This document shows positions 34,064-46,900 of a stretch of DNA of 64,000 nt, piece by piece. Under the pieces are notes generated by a model, which was given only the letters and a program-made list of their open reading frames with translations, had not been told where the DNA came from and did not search any database. This DNA is from Tillandsia leiboldiana (lineage: Eukaryota > Streptophyta > Magnoliopsida > Poales > Bromeliaceae). Within the stretch, counting starts at the first letter, position 1. Every line of letters begins with the position of its first letter. The DNA is taken from positions 1 to 64,000 of the forward strand of contig JAQNDB010000499.1 in NCBI GenBank assembly GCA_029204045.2, read 5' to 3'. The position numbers and the translations under genes were made by a program.

Positions 34064-37000
34064 GGCCTCCCAAACAATTAGCAAAATGCCATCCGGGTCC
34101 CCATTCTCGGGCGCCCGGAAGTTTCCGGGCGCGCACAGTGCGGCCCGGCCCAAGACTTTCGGGCGCGCACAGTGCGGCCCGGCCCAAGGCGCGCCGTCGG
34201 ACGGGATCCACGGTCCGTCCGACCCGCCTCAGCGCCCGCCACGTGTCGCCCGAACAGGCGACAGCCCAAATCCTCCACTCCTGCTGCGCCACGCGGCCAA
34301 CCCCGGGAGTCGACACGCGTCCCCGACAACAGTACCGGTCGCGCCTGCGCGCCTGCCCGCGCCAGCTGCCCCTCCTGCCCGCACAGTTGACCAGCCAATA
34401 GGGAAGCGCCACGCGTCCCTGCCACTGACCGCTGCACCCGGTGCACGAGCCTCCGTAAGCCGAACCAATGGTAACCTGCCACGTGTCCACTCCGGTGCAC
34501 CGTGAACCAAAACCCAACCATCATGCTCCGTAGACCGTGAGCTGTGAGCCGGCCTATGGGGTGGTGCCACGTGCCCCCGCCTTGGTGCACGACGGCCGCG
34601 TGGACCGCGCCTGCCCGCGCGCCGCGCGCGCTGCCCGCGCCCTGTGCCGCCGCCGTTCCGCCTGCCCGAGGCCGCGCCGCCGCCCGCCGACGCTGCCCGC
34701 CGCCGCCGCCGCCGCCGGCGATCGCCGGAGTTACTGTTCCGGCGGCGAACAGTACCCGAAGCTCAGAAAAATCCAGCAGATAGTCCATCTTGACCGTTTT
34801 CGCGCGCTGAACCCGAATTTGACGTCCGCTTCGCCAAATTCCCATCCAATAAATCGCCGGAGGCTCCCGAAAAGGCATTTTCAATCCGAATTTCGTGCCG
34901 AGTCCAAATCTGATATCCGATTTGCGCGAAAACACCTATAAACATCCGACGGGGTTCCCTGATTACCCACGCGATCCACTTTAAGCTCGGAGTCAATCAC
35001 TTGTGTCCAAATTGGCGCACGAACACCGCCGACATGCCCCGTAGGCCTCCAGAAGCTGCCGGTCACACAGTAAAAGCCCTGTAGAGTTCCGGATCATCAC
35101 ATCCTCCCCCACTAAAAGAAAGTTTCGTCCTCGAAACTAAAGCAACTCTCAACGAGTCTCAGAAACCAGGGGTAAGTACTCAACACCGCCGTCTCCCGCT
35201 CTCAAGTCGCCTATCACTCCCCGTGATTACTCCTCAGCAATAATAACAGCAACAACCAGTACGGCATAGCCCGATCGCGCAATTCCCTCATCTCACAAGC
35301 CGGAATTCGCAACGAGCGTCCCTCGTACTCCGAACTCTCGCAGGGCTCCAAAGAAGTGAGTCAATCACGGGCGAGGAGTTCAAAACACAACACTCCTGAG
35401 CGAAGACGCAGAAAAACCTCAGGGACTCCATCAAAAGCCTGGGGGAAAGAACGAACAGCCAGTGCAACACGCACTAAAATCACCCTCTAGAGCCGACTCA
35501 ACCAGGGCAACCCGAAACACATCCACACAAGCACCCGCACAGGAAAGGGGCCCTAACAAGCAGGGGTTCTCACTCGGTCACTGATACCAATCTTACCATC
35601 CGCTCGTCAAATTCTGCTGGCACCATCCGGTCCAAAAGCTCCTCACCTCAGTAGTAACTGCCGATCTCGGCCCATCTCAAATAGCATCTATTTTGACTGG
35701 ACTTCCACCGCCGCCCCCGCGGCTAAATACGTAATCCAGGAAGATGTGCTCTCAACGATGAAACTTGTACCAAAACCATTTAGCATAAGACCTTATCCTC
35801 ACAGACCTTGCCACAGCATCTATAAATGCTTCACAAGCTCTAAATCACTCAGGGAGGGGTAAAAGCCAAGATATCCCTGAAAAATGCCGCTATCAATCCG
35901 TTCAAGCCCAACTGGAACACAGAATTCCTCAATCTTAAAGGCAATAAGGCATTAGTCATTCCATTGGCCTCACTGTACTCATAATGCCCCTAGCGTGTCC
36001 TGAACGTCATCTTGGCGAGATACTCAGCTGTAGTTCCAAATTGATGCAGGCATCATAATCGAACATCTGCCGGAGTATAACTCCATCCAAAAGGTCCTAA
36101 ATAATACCCGGACCTGCCTGGGCTCCACTCACAAAGAACTCTCACAGTCGTGTATCAACGACGCGGCACTAGGTCCAACAAACCCTCTATCCATCAGGTC
36201 CACGCACCTATGCCCACAACTCTCACAGCTCTACAAATGATATTTAACGAGGTGCTATCGAGGTAGGCGCAGTTCCCAGAACCACGTCAATCGAAATCAC
36301 AAACTCCCTAACCGGCGGCATCATCATCGGCTCAGGTGGAATCACACCCGGGATCTCACGGCAACAAGGATATCCTTACGTCCCGGTGCCGCCGTAGGCA
36401 CCTCTCCCACTATCGCTGTAACCTGAGTACCCAAACAGTCGCAACAAACAAGCCTTCTATTGTCTGCCTCGCAGAAAACAAGGTCCTTTCTCTCAGCAGT
36501 GAAACATCCAGTGGCACTATGCCAACCAGTCCCAAGCACTGGGTCTAAACACCGAACGGCCACAAATACCAATAAGTCTGCCGGCATAACTTACGGCCTC
36601 TACTGCACTGGATATGATCCACAAGCCTTCCCCACCTGCACAATACCAACAGTAACCTGTACCTCTAGTGCACGGGGCAACAACTCTGCCTCAAGCCCAT
36701 GCCGGACTGCAACATGCTCTAACTCTGACTGCTGTGATGAAATCACACCGGCGACACTCGATCCACTACCGTGGCGCCCTCCAACCGGGCGGCACAAATT
36801 CATCCTCTCGATGCAAGTGGTCGTCGCTCAGCCTGCCAAACATATCTAGACCAATCACAAAGGGAGCTCGACCCCTGTCCCTGCTCACACTGAGGCGACG
36901 AATGTGGTCTCTCGCAGACAGCCAATCCACGCTACCGCTGCACCCCTCTGATAAAATGGGCTGATGCTGTCATCGGGGTCCACCCAACCTCTGACGTCTC

Positions 37001-37355
37001 AGAAATCCACCTGGATATCATCGTCATACGACAAAGCACCATCAATTCATGCAATTCCTTATACAATTACCCTTACTAAGCTCACCCCTCAATCACATAT
37101 GTTGTACCCCAAACATGCATGTTATCGATCACCAAGGGTAACATCCCCCTGGGGTAAGCTTTACATAATCCATCCAAAAGGATATCCACCATCCTGGAAG
37201 GGAAACGAAAATGTCCTTGCCGGCCGACCTGTCCACCAATACCTAGCGCCAAGCGCCTCTATCCAGAACTCGCCTCTGGCGGCAGACCCCTATCCAACGG
37301 AACTGCAATGCTACGCGCCATACCCAAAGCCTCAACTATCAAAGCACCCCAAAAT

Positions 37356-37592
37356 CTAAAACTTGCAAAAGAGGGTCCGAATACACGGAAGGGCATCCTG
37401 GCGCAATCCACTCACAGTCAAGCATATCCTATGCGCCTTGTCCCCCAAATCGTAGAGCGCGTAGTTCAGTAACTGCGTAAATCCTTTTGACACCAAGAGG
37501 CTCTCAAGCAGTCTTTCCATCACCACCAACCACGATTCTACCCCAAGAGGCTCCAAACTTAATCCTATGAATCGGGGTGGTTTATCTGCCAA
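37356..37592 (-). pseudogene. gag: Gag-core remnant of element C
   Basis: A 78-codon minus-strand frame reads PPRFIGLSLEPLGVESWLVV, then MERLLESL and AHRICLTVSGLRQD. The spacing matches the start of the retrotransposon gag core of element A (PPTFEGETTDPWVVEKWVDT). Homologous DNA is in element B at about 12890-13030. The rest of Gag is not recognisable. Confidence 0.65.
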
Positions 37593-38238
37593 AACTGGCT
37601 TAACTGATCAATGGTGTCCCATAGCTCATCCGCTGTCAACAATCCACCCTGCCTCGGCGCCTCGGCACTAACCATTGGCACGGAGGGCTACTCACTCCCT
37701 CAGTACTACAAAAATCCCCGCCCCTGAGGATACTGCAACCGGGTGGTCTCAGAAAGAAGCACTGTCGAGCTGCCCGCTGCTCCGACAACTGTGTCACTCA
37801 AAACCAGATGCCCGCTCACTCTGCCGCTGATAAGCCTCTGACAATCCTGTCATCAGGGTCCCGAGTCCTCTGACTCTAATCCGGTATCCGGCCTGAAACA
37901 ACTAGCTCAGACCCAACTGCCGCACCAAGGTGCGCCCGGGTCAAGGCCCAACGTCGGGGAGACACCGCTCGCCACGACAAACCGCAAATCAGCACACCCC
38001 AAACACTCGACCCAATCTAGCGAAAGTCAAAGACATCCTTCTATTTCTGTAACCTTATGTTGTCTGCAGCCAACATACTGTCCCACAGAAATAGAGTATG
38101 TCGATCCCTCTTCACTCACAGGAAGAGTAAAACAAATAAATCGCCGACTTTCGCAAGGTGTCGCGTCTCTCGCGTCCTATCATCCTAGGGTCTGCTAAAA
38201 GCCTAGGGTTTCCTAAGTCCCAACCGACCTATCCCTAA

Positions 38239-38250
38239 GCTCTGATACCA
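38239..38250 (-). promoter_or_regulatory. Primer-binding site of element C
   Basis: GCTCTGATACCA is the complement of the initiator tRNA-Met binding site, 8 nt from the right LTR start at 38259. It shows reverse orientation. Confidence 0.93.
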
Positions 38251-38258
38251 ACTTAATC

Positions 38259-41200
38259 TGTCACGCCCCGGGTGTAAACCAGAACCCGGGCCCGTCCACA
38301 GATCCGCCGTGCACACGGTACTTTCCGTGTACACGAAGCGCCAGTAACCTGCTCAGATAAAAGAGATATAATAAAAGAGCAATAAAAACAGAGCTGAACT
38401 AAAAGAAATACATCTCAGACTGAAGCTGGAAATAAAATACAATACATCTGTATAAATGATACATCTGTCTCTCCCAGCTCACCAAAATAAATACAACCTG
38501 CTGGCAAAAGCCAGTCCCAAAGTAAAGGTACTACCGTCTGAGGAAACATGGGTACACCAACAATCCAGCTAACATGCTCATCCTGCCTCGAGATCTATCT
38601 ACTCGGCCGTCCTCTCTCCTCGACCCGCCACTGTAAGCCCAGTGGCACCCGCATAAAACACTGCAAAACAAGGGAGAAGCAAAAGAGGAAAGAAGAATGG
38701 GGGTGAGACTACTAGTAAACCAGTAGCCTCCCCTAGTGGGTAAAACCTCAACTCTGACACGCCCACTAGGTCTACCAGAGGCAAAAGGAATAAAGGTGGT
38801 ATGCAATGAGTATGACTCCTGATGAAAAGCTACCACTAGAATGCCTCTAAAAACTGGGCTAAAAGAATAGCTGAATGTATGCATCAGAATGTCAACGCCT
38901 GCCTGACCAGACCCAATCGATACACCAGTAAGCACTGGTACTGCCTGCTCTGCCTGCCAAATCGGGTATGCCCGCCTACGCATAACACCGATAGGAAAAG
39001 GGAGTCTCGAAGACTCGAAGCCTGTAAAAACGCACACTCCGGAGTGGCACTCGAGGGGAGCGACCCACACGAGTATAATGCCTGGGTAACAAGTACCAAA
39101 TCAGCAGGACTGGATCATGACTCTGATCACGGTGGAAAACCCATCCACTAGAAGAAATCCAAATCCTCTATCCCAATCTGATGCAATAACCACTGTCCGG
39201 CCAACCGCCAAAGATCCGCGGTTGCCGCAATGCCCGGCCCTCACAGCCTGCCTGTCCCAAAGCCCACAACTGTCTGACTACACTACCCCAGTCCCTGCTC
39301 GAACCCGAGCGCACTATCCCCCGAATATAAATAAAAGAAGAGAAAAGCATGGTTTCTCCTAAGTCAATTCCAGCATGATAGTGTAGCAGAAAAAAGGTGG
39401 CCTAACTAGGTGACCATACAAGCATGCAAATGTCCCAAGGTGATATAAAAAATAAACAGATGTCGATAACCTTTATAATGTTAGAGCATGTATAGAACAG
39501 TATGAGAATAGTAGATATGAGATAGCCTGTGCCTGCTTATGCCACAAACCCAAAGCCCACAATTATTGATTAGCCTTACCTTTTAACATGATGTTACTGT
39601 CCTACAATCATAATCCCCAATCAAGCAAGTTCTAACAATATCTGTTTAATCACAATAAGCCTGCCATTGCCACACATAAAGTGCATTTATCCTTTTAATC
39701 AAAGAAGCTACTCAAATGCCTAGCGGGTAATCAAAAGATGGAGGGTTAACCACCACACCCATAATGACAATCCTGACCCAGGTCCGACATCCGGTCAACC
39801 ACCTACTATCCGCAATAGCCGCAATACCCCAAAAGCTAAAATTCAAGCCCCGGCTACACTATGCCGATCCCTGCTCAAACCCGAGCAACAAATAGCCGCC
39901 TGCCTAAGGAATAGGGGGAAGAAGAGACAATAGGGTTCCTCCCAAGGCAGTCCCAACATATAGTGTAGCGGTCAGAAATGGTCTAACTAGATATCCCTGA
40001 AATCAAGCCTATCTCCTCATGGAAGAAAGAAGGGGGGTGACAAATAGTGGTTCATCATGTGTATCAAGTAATAACTCCACCTGGGTGTAATCATCATGCT
40101 AAATCATAATCCAACCGCACATGTCCATAACCTGCTAATCACCCTCACATGAATCATCCACCTATGCCTGTCCAAAAAATCCTCAAGTGGTACCCTCCCA
40201 CAAGACGCCTCACAATAACACAATATGAAAGTACATCCCCCCCCTTATGCAAGGTTAAATGCTAAAACGATGTCCATGAAGCATGTATAAGTTCCAACAT
40301 GTCAAGTTTCCAATATAATGTTTTCCATATGATAGGCTCACAATTATCTAGTTAAGCATGCATGTCCATTAGGTGACCATTCAACATGTCCAATAAAGGG
40401 GATCACTCTAATATTCCTAGTGGGTATATCAGAAAAGAGGAGTAAAGCAACCACCCACCTCGAGCGCTAAACCCTGATCCCAACAGCGAAGTCCGCGCCC
40501 GGTCTCAACGATCACCACGGTGCTGCACAAAATACCCCAAAAGAACAAGCACAATTAATCCACCATGCTCACACCAAAATCTGTCCCAAATACAATCAGT
40601 CCACAGTTTTGCCTTTTTCACCTGCGAGATGTGCTCGAGAAATTCCAGGAAAAATACCGTCACGATCCTCGCGACGAACCGGTCGAAACGAGTACCTGCA
40701 CGTTCCCACACGAGTTTTCTACGCTGAGATCCAAAATCGACAAGAGAACTACCCCGAACAATACTTCCACCCAAAACTGTGCTACAAAGTTCTGTAAAAA
40801 GGGGTTTCTCACCTTCGGGGAAAATTCCAGAAAATCCAAGAAAATTCAGAGAGACTCCTGGCGGTGCTTAGATGCAAATTGCCTTTTGAATCACCTCAAT
40901 CCGATGTCTGGTTGCGGAGATATCGCCGAAATACCGAACCGCTGTCCAAAACTCCATCACAGCAAAGGAGGTCACAAGATGATCCGAAAAACCCATGAAA
41001 ACCTCGGGATGGGAAAAACCAGCAAACACGGAAAACGTAGCCCTACCTGTCGTGAAGACGATGGCGCAAGAATCGCTGAAAAAGAGTGCCGGGGTAGCTC
41101 GGGAGAGTCCGTGCACTGAGATGCGACGAAGGGAATCACAAGGGAACGAGCGTCGCGCCGCGCCGTAAAATCCAAACCTCGGAGTGCGTGCCACCACAAA

Positions 41201-42362
41201 TCTTGGAAATCCTCCAGAAGATGTAGAACTCGAAGGGGAACAACTTTGCTGAAGACACCTTGGTGAAAGGAGGCTCGGAAATGGTGGAAAAAGTGAGAAG
41301 AAAGGAGCTCGGGCTGTTTAAATAGGCCTCCCAAACAATTAGCAAAATGCCATCCGGGTCCCCATTCTCGGGCGCCCGGAAGTTTCCGGGCGCGCACAGT
41401 GCGGCCCGGCCCAAGACTTTCGGGCGCGCACAGTGCGGCCCGGCCCAAGGCGCGCCGTCGGACGGGATCCACGGTCCGTCCGACCCGCCTCAGCGCCCGC
41501 CACGTGTCGCCCGAACAGGCGACAGCCCAAATCCTCCACTCCTGCTGCGCCACGCGGCCAACCCCGGGAGTCGACACGCGTCCCCGACAACAGTACCGGT
41601 CGCGCCTGCGCGCCTGCCCGCGCCAGCTGCCCCTCCTGCCCGCACAGTTGACCAGCCAATAGGGAAGCGCCACGCGTCCCTGCCACTGACCGCTGCACCC
41701 GGTGCACGAGCCTCCGTAAGCCGAACCAATGGTAACCTGCCACGTGTCCACTCCGGTGCACCGTGAACCAAAACCCAACCATCATGCTCCGTAGACCGTG
41801 AGCTGTGAGCCGGCCTATGGGGTGGTGCCACGTGCCCCCGCCTTGGTGCACGACGGCCGCGTGGACCGCGCCTGCCCGCGCGCCGCGCGCGCTGCCCGCG
41901 CCCTGTGCCGCCGCCGTTCCGCCTGCCCGAGGCCGCGCCGCCGCCCGCCGACGCTGCCCGCCGCCGCCGCCGCCGCCGGCGATCGCCGGAGTTACTGTTC
42001 CGGCGGCGAACAGTACCCGAAGCTCAGAAAAATCCAGCAGATAGTCCATCTTGACCGTTTTCGCGCGCTGAACCCGAATTTGACGTCCGCTTCGCCAAAT
42101 TCCCATCCAATAAATCGCCGGAGGCTCCCGAAAAGGCATTTTCAATCCGAATTTCGTGCCGAGTCCAAATCTGATATCCGATTTGCGCGAAAACACCTAT
42201 AAACATCCGACGGGGTTCCCTGATTACCCACGCGATCCACTTTAAGCTCGGAGTCAATCACTTGTGTCCAAATTGGCGCACGAACACCGCCGACATGCCC
42301 CGTAGGCCTCCAGAAGCTGCCGGTCACACAGTAAAAGCCCTGTAGAGTTCCGGATCATCACA
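38259..42362 (-). repeat. Right LTR of element C
   Basis: 4104 bp, essentially identical to the left LTR. It ends ATCATCACA at 42362 followed by CCTAA. Confidence 0.96.
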
Positions 42363-43389
42363 CCTAAGTTCCCCAGTTTGCCACATGAAGGTAAAAAAGG
42401 TCAAATAAAGTAAATAAAAAGACTATTCTCTGCTCACTCTCAGGCTGTGAATAGCATATCGACAGCCTCGCCTTTTTTCCGGGGAAGACTCCATGCAGTA
42501 TGCAGTTGACAAGAGAGGGGAAAGACAGGTAATCCCATTTTTTGCTTTGTGTGATTGGTCCTCGATCGGATGTTATAAGCATATAGCTCACGATCTAGCC
42601 CAGCGGAACCCATCCTTATTCGTCTGTGTTAAGCATAGAGATTTTGTTGATTCGGAAACAGCTTACTTAAGAGGGGGTCCACATCAGACCTAAAGAGCGC
42701 TTCTAAAAGTTCTCTTCCATTCGAGGGCTATCCTGTATTCAGGAAGGCAAAACCATAAGCTCATCAAATGGTTCATCAGCGCCCCCACCTAATGATTGAA
42801 CCCTTGTACCCCAGTTTGCTGCGTGAAGTTAGTTTGGAAAAGAGAGAGAATTAGAAGCAATGAGAGGGATCCATACTCCATGAGTTGTTGGAGAGAATAA
42901 ACGAAACCAATCGTTTGAAGGCGGAGAGAAAGAGAAAGAACCCCCGCGAGAACTTAGTGTATTTGCCTTTCGTCGCAATGTAAACTTTCTCTTCTTCAGC
43001 TCTTCGTCATCTCCTCGACTCTACTCTCAAAACTACTCAATTCCCGGAGAACCGACTTCTCTCTTCTCTGCATGGAGGCAGTCTTCAGTTCTTTCAGGTG
43101 ACATCCCCTTTCATAGACTATTTCATCAGGCACCTGACTTTTCTATGCTGCGACTATGGTAATAAGCGCCAGACCATTTTCGAGTTTTTCCTTAAAAAAT
43201 AAATAGAATATAATTCAAGTCGAAACCTTTTACTGGCTTTTAGGATTTTATCGGTGACTTCACTTGCTTGCTTTATCTTTAAAGAGTATATGGCTGCTTA
43301 GGCTTAGGAGTTTATTCAGATGCACGACTCGCCTGCTTTCTTCTAACCAATCTTTCTTGATCAAGGATCATGACCGATCAGTGCTACAC
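42363..43389. other. Mitochondrial-like spacer, no gene recognised
   Basis: About 1 kb between element C and Cassandra. A 66-codon ORF (42493-42693) has no recognisable similarity. Confidence 0.4.
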
Positions 43390-43965
43390 TGTGACGCCCC
43401 ACTTCCCAGGGGGTCACCCATCCTAGAACTACTCTAGCTCTAGCACGCTTAACTCTCATGTTCCTCTTGGATTTTGCTACCATCCAAAATGCTATAGCCG
43501 GGTTAGAGATTTTAGTCCTATTATATCATTTATATAGAGGACTAATCCAAATTCCGGGGTGTCACATTCTTCCCCCCTTTAAGCCCTGACGTCCACGTCA
43601 GGCTTAAGCACACTCACAAGCACCAGGCGATGTGAGACTCGTCTCGCTAGCCTTAGCCGACCTTGTGGGGAGCTGCACTCCACCCACAATGGTCATTAGC
43701 CGGGGAGCCTCGCTCTACCCGCTATATAACCCTGGCTCAGCCGAGACTCATCTCACATTTCCGGCTGGTGAATGGCTCTGATACCAACTGTGACGCCCCA
43801 CTTCCCAGGGGGTCACCCATCCTAGAACTACTCTAGCTCTAGCACGCTTAACTCTCATGTTCCTCTTGGATTTTGCTACCATCCAAAATGCTATAGCCGG
43901 GTTAGAGATTTTAGTCCTATTATATCATTTATATAGAGGACTAATCCAAATTCCGGGGTGTCACA
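43390..43965 (-). mobile_element. Complete Cassandra-type TRIM retrotransposon
   Basis: A 576-bp element with TACAC on both sides (43385-43389 and 43966-43970). Two 177-bp LTRs (43390-43566 and 43789-43965) appear identical. The 222-bp interior has a polypurine tract complement TTCTTCCCCCCTTTA on the left and the tRNA-Met site complement GGCTCTGATACCAA on the right, so it reads on the minus strand. Each LTR contains a 5S rRNA-like block, the hallmark of Cassandra. It encodes no protein and must be mobilised in trans. Confidence 0.95.
43401..43460 (-). ncRNA. 5S rRNA-like segment in the left Cassandra LTR
   Basis: The minus strand contains AGTTAAGCGTGCT, then AGAGTAGTTCTAGGATGGGT and GACCCCCTGGGAAGT. 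These follow the order and spacing of the 3' half of plant 5S rRNA, including the internal promoter region. In Cassandra this block is part of the LTR and is not a true 5S gene. A second copy is in the right LTR (43800-43859). Confidence 0.85.
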
Positions 43966-46900
43966 TACACAACCAAAGTTGTTGTCCGTCTGTCATTGCC
44001 CAGAATGACCTTGCGTTATAGACCGTCATCATGAAAAGAAAGTCTTTTCCTTCTTTTGATCGGGAGGGGCGTGCGTATATATAATAGTTTTAGTGTAGTG
44101 CTTCTTACAGTTCATCGCTGGGTGACTGATCCTATGCTTCTTACTGGTCTGGTGTGTCCATTTGGACAATCATATCGACTAGTGACCTGCCGGTTCATGA
44201 GCTAACGTTTTCGTTAGTGTTTTGCGGGTTCCATTCTCTTGCCTATTCGTTGTACTTTGACTCTTTTGATCTTAAATCTACTGTCACAATAGGGAGTGCC
44301 TCTTTTCATAAAGATAAGGCTAAGAGTTAGCCTTATCATTTTCTTTCAATCTTTAACTAACATGCGAGCTTTATTATATCAGGTGAAATACGGTATTGTA
44401 TATAACAATAACTAACTCGATTTATTATATAATGTAATATATATATATAGCTTAAGTCGGCTGTTAGGAGTATGTTTCACAGGGGTTTATTCAGGATTTT
44501 CGTGAATAGCAAGATGAGCTTGTCTTGATTGAGTTGCATGATGGAATATCCGGATTAGTTGCTAGCTTGCTTTCAATGGTTTCCGCGGATCACTCTTTCC
44601 GTTGCGGGCAAAGGCTGTTTAGTAGATAGATCAAAGAATCTTTCCGTTCACAAGTCAGGGCGAGTGGAACTCTTTCATATTGATCGGAGGAAAGAGAAGT
44701 TGTCAGTGGTTCCGAGTTGGAAGCGAAAAGTCTAATCTGGTAATACCTTCAGTTGACTTTCTCGATCCAGTTAACAGAGAACAAGACTATAAAAAAAAGA
44801 TGCTGTATAAGCAACAGGCCCAATACTTTTTGTATAGTAAGAGGCCGACGACGACACCTTACCATGGAAGAAGCTGGCTTTAGAAGCAGAGGAAAACAGA
44901 GCCTGAAGGTCTGATTGCGCTGTGGATTCTCCTTGACTCGATACCTTGTCTCGGCCTTTGGTCATGCTGTTCCGCTGGACACTCTGCAAAATAGGTCTGC
45001 TTCATCAGCCAGCTACCAAGTCAATAAGAAGAAGATTTGCTACTTTCCCGAAAGGTTTGGAAGACGAGCAATACCTTGACTGCTCACATTAAAGAATAAG
45101 GAATTCTCTTTCCCAAGCCTACTGCTAGTATGGAGTACAGAGAAGGAAAGGAGTCATACTACAATTCTTGTATAAGGATGACGGGCTTTTATCTAAAACT
45201 TCAAGTTATTGGCTTTTAGAACTTTCTTTAAAACAGTATTGTCTTCTGGGTTAGAGGGATTTACTTTTTTCGGAGGGGGGATGACCTGTAGCTTCCATTG
45301 CCGGAAAAGATCTGTGCTAAACTAGAGACGAGAGTAGCTGCCCCGGACACTGAAAAATAAAATACGGGACACGCTAAGCTATTAAGAGCTAACGCCCAAA
45401 CTCCTGCTGTAGATCAGATTTCAGTTGCAATCTCAGTTCAAAACTCAAGATATGTCTCATAATGTCTTGCTTTCTTTCTCTTCCTTGCCTTACTAACATT
45501 GCTTTCCGAAAAAATGAAAGAACTATGAACGTGGAATCACTAGAAACTGATTAGTGACGAGAAACTAACGGATAATGAAAGCATTTGGCACCTTCGGGTT
45601 CGGGCGTCAAACCCAAATCCGCTATAGAAACTAATATGTTGAGTGCTAGACCGGTCCGAGCATTCTGGATGTGGACGTATTGAAATAGCATTCCCATTCA
45701 CTGACACGACCTGCACATTCTTAAACTCTACGTTTATAGAAAAGAAAGTGTCGACCGTACTTGGACTGATCGTAGCCGGTTCAGCTAATCGTATACGGCA
45801 CATACACTTATGATAATAATAACATCTTTCAATAATAGAGCTCATACGAGACGCCCATTGAGGTGAGGGACACAGGACACGCCACCGGACTAGCAACTAC
45901 GCTCTATTGCTAACGCAACCTGATCGCTGCACACCCGTCTTGATCATATAAAATTGCAAGCATATATCCCCGCTCTATTGCAGTCAGTCGATTTCCTTGC
46001 CTTATTCTATTGCAACTGCTATGCTTCCTTTCTCCTAGAGAAGCTTGCTGCGGGATATCGACTGGTGACAACCTATTGGTGCAATTCCTCCTTCACACTT
46101 GCCCTATATTCTTGCAAAGAAAGAGCTTAGACTACTACTACTACTAGCACTAGAAAGGCATAAAGCGAAGGTGTAATAATGTCAACAGTTTCTTGCTTAG
46201 AGTCACCAAGAAGGTAATTGGCCAGTCAGAAGGGTTAGCCAAAGAAGAAGACGGGTTAATTGAACACGTATCTAAACAGCAAGACCAGATAGGCATTCAC
46301 CAACAAAGGCTAGGACCGCTTACTGATTAACTGACTCCAACTGCTCTTAGTCCGCCTACTACTATTACTTCTCTAGGCTAGGACAGGTAAGGGGAAGACT
46401 TAGACGAGTAGGGCTAACGTCAACCTTAGTGTAATCCGTTCCTCCCTCACATACTCTTCCACCAAACCTTCCATCAGGAGCTGACTCGATTCCATCTATT
46501 TTAGTATGAAGATGACTAAAAGAGCACCGGAAAAGGAGAAACAGAGCTAACAGCTGATGAAATAGCTGCCGTTGCAAGCCCTTCAAAGCAAAGGAAAATC
46601 CCACTAAGAGCAGATTCGAGAACAGTAAGAGTTTTCACTTGGCTTGGATGAAACGGGTTATTCAAGACAACTGCGGTGAACAGTTACCTTTCTAACTCCA
46701 ATAGCACTTACTCTCTAACCAGTTACTTTTACACCGTCTACTGGTTGAGCTGACAGGTTCACAGCCCCTACTCGTTGTTATCAATCGGATGCTTGCTTCC
46801 TTATAAAAATGATTTTGAAAATAGAATAATTTTTATTATTCTAAATATTTATTATAAAAATTATATAATAATTACAATATATATAAATAATTATAAAAAA

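Larger units (their letters stand above)
30997..35101 (-). repeat. Left LTR of element C
   Basis: It starts TGTCACGCCCCGGGTG and ends GATCATCACA. It contains a TATA-like box on the minus strand (34056-34063), a GC-rich segment (34100-34740) and the TTTTCGCGCGCTGAACCC block near 34797. It is very large for a plant LTR. Confidence 0.96.
35102..38258 (-). other. Internal region of element C
   Basis: At its left end the minus strand carries a polypurine tract TAGTGGGGGAGGA (35102-35116) preceded by the GTTTCGAGGACGAAAC pol-end relic. Its right end carries the primer-binding site. Between them only short ORFs remain (the largest is 131 codons on the non-coding strand). Apart from the gag-core remnant no domain is recognised. 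Numerous stops in all minus-strand frames suggest it is non-coding cargo or a degraded gag-pol. Confidence 0.75.
30997..42362 (-). mobile_element. Young non-autonomous LTR retrotransposon C
   Basis: An 11366-bp element flanked by CCTAA (30992-30996 and 42363-42367). LTRs are 30997-35101 (4105 bp) and 38259-42362 (4104 bp). I see only two substitutions (T/C and G/T) and one A-run indel between them, so insertion is very recent. The 3157-bp interior reads on the minus strand, with the primer-binding site at the right and the polypurine tract at the left. It keeps a gag-core remnant but no recognisable protease, RT or integrase. LTR termini and U3 blocks relate it to B and to the solo LTR at 10-3001. 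The flanks are mitochondrial-like DNA. Confidence 0.96.

Noticed and set aside
36336..37359. ORFs of up to 131 codons within element C (plus strand)
   Set aside because: They lie antisense to the element's coding direction and show no domain.
43401..43460. A true 5S rRNA gene
   Set aside because: Only the 3' half-like block is present, it lies in an LTR and is duplicated in the partner LTR, which is diagnostic of Cassandra.
28139..44385. 19-bp shared word CGAGCTTTATTATATCAGG near 28140 and 44365
   Set aside because: Too short to infer a functional repeat; recorded only as a possible microhomology.
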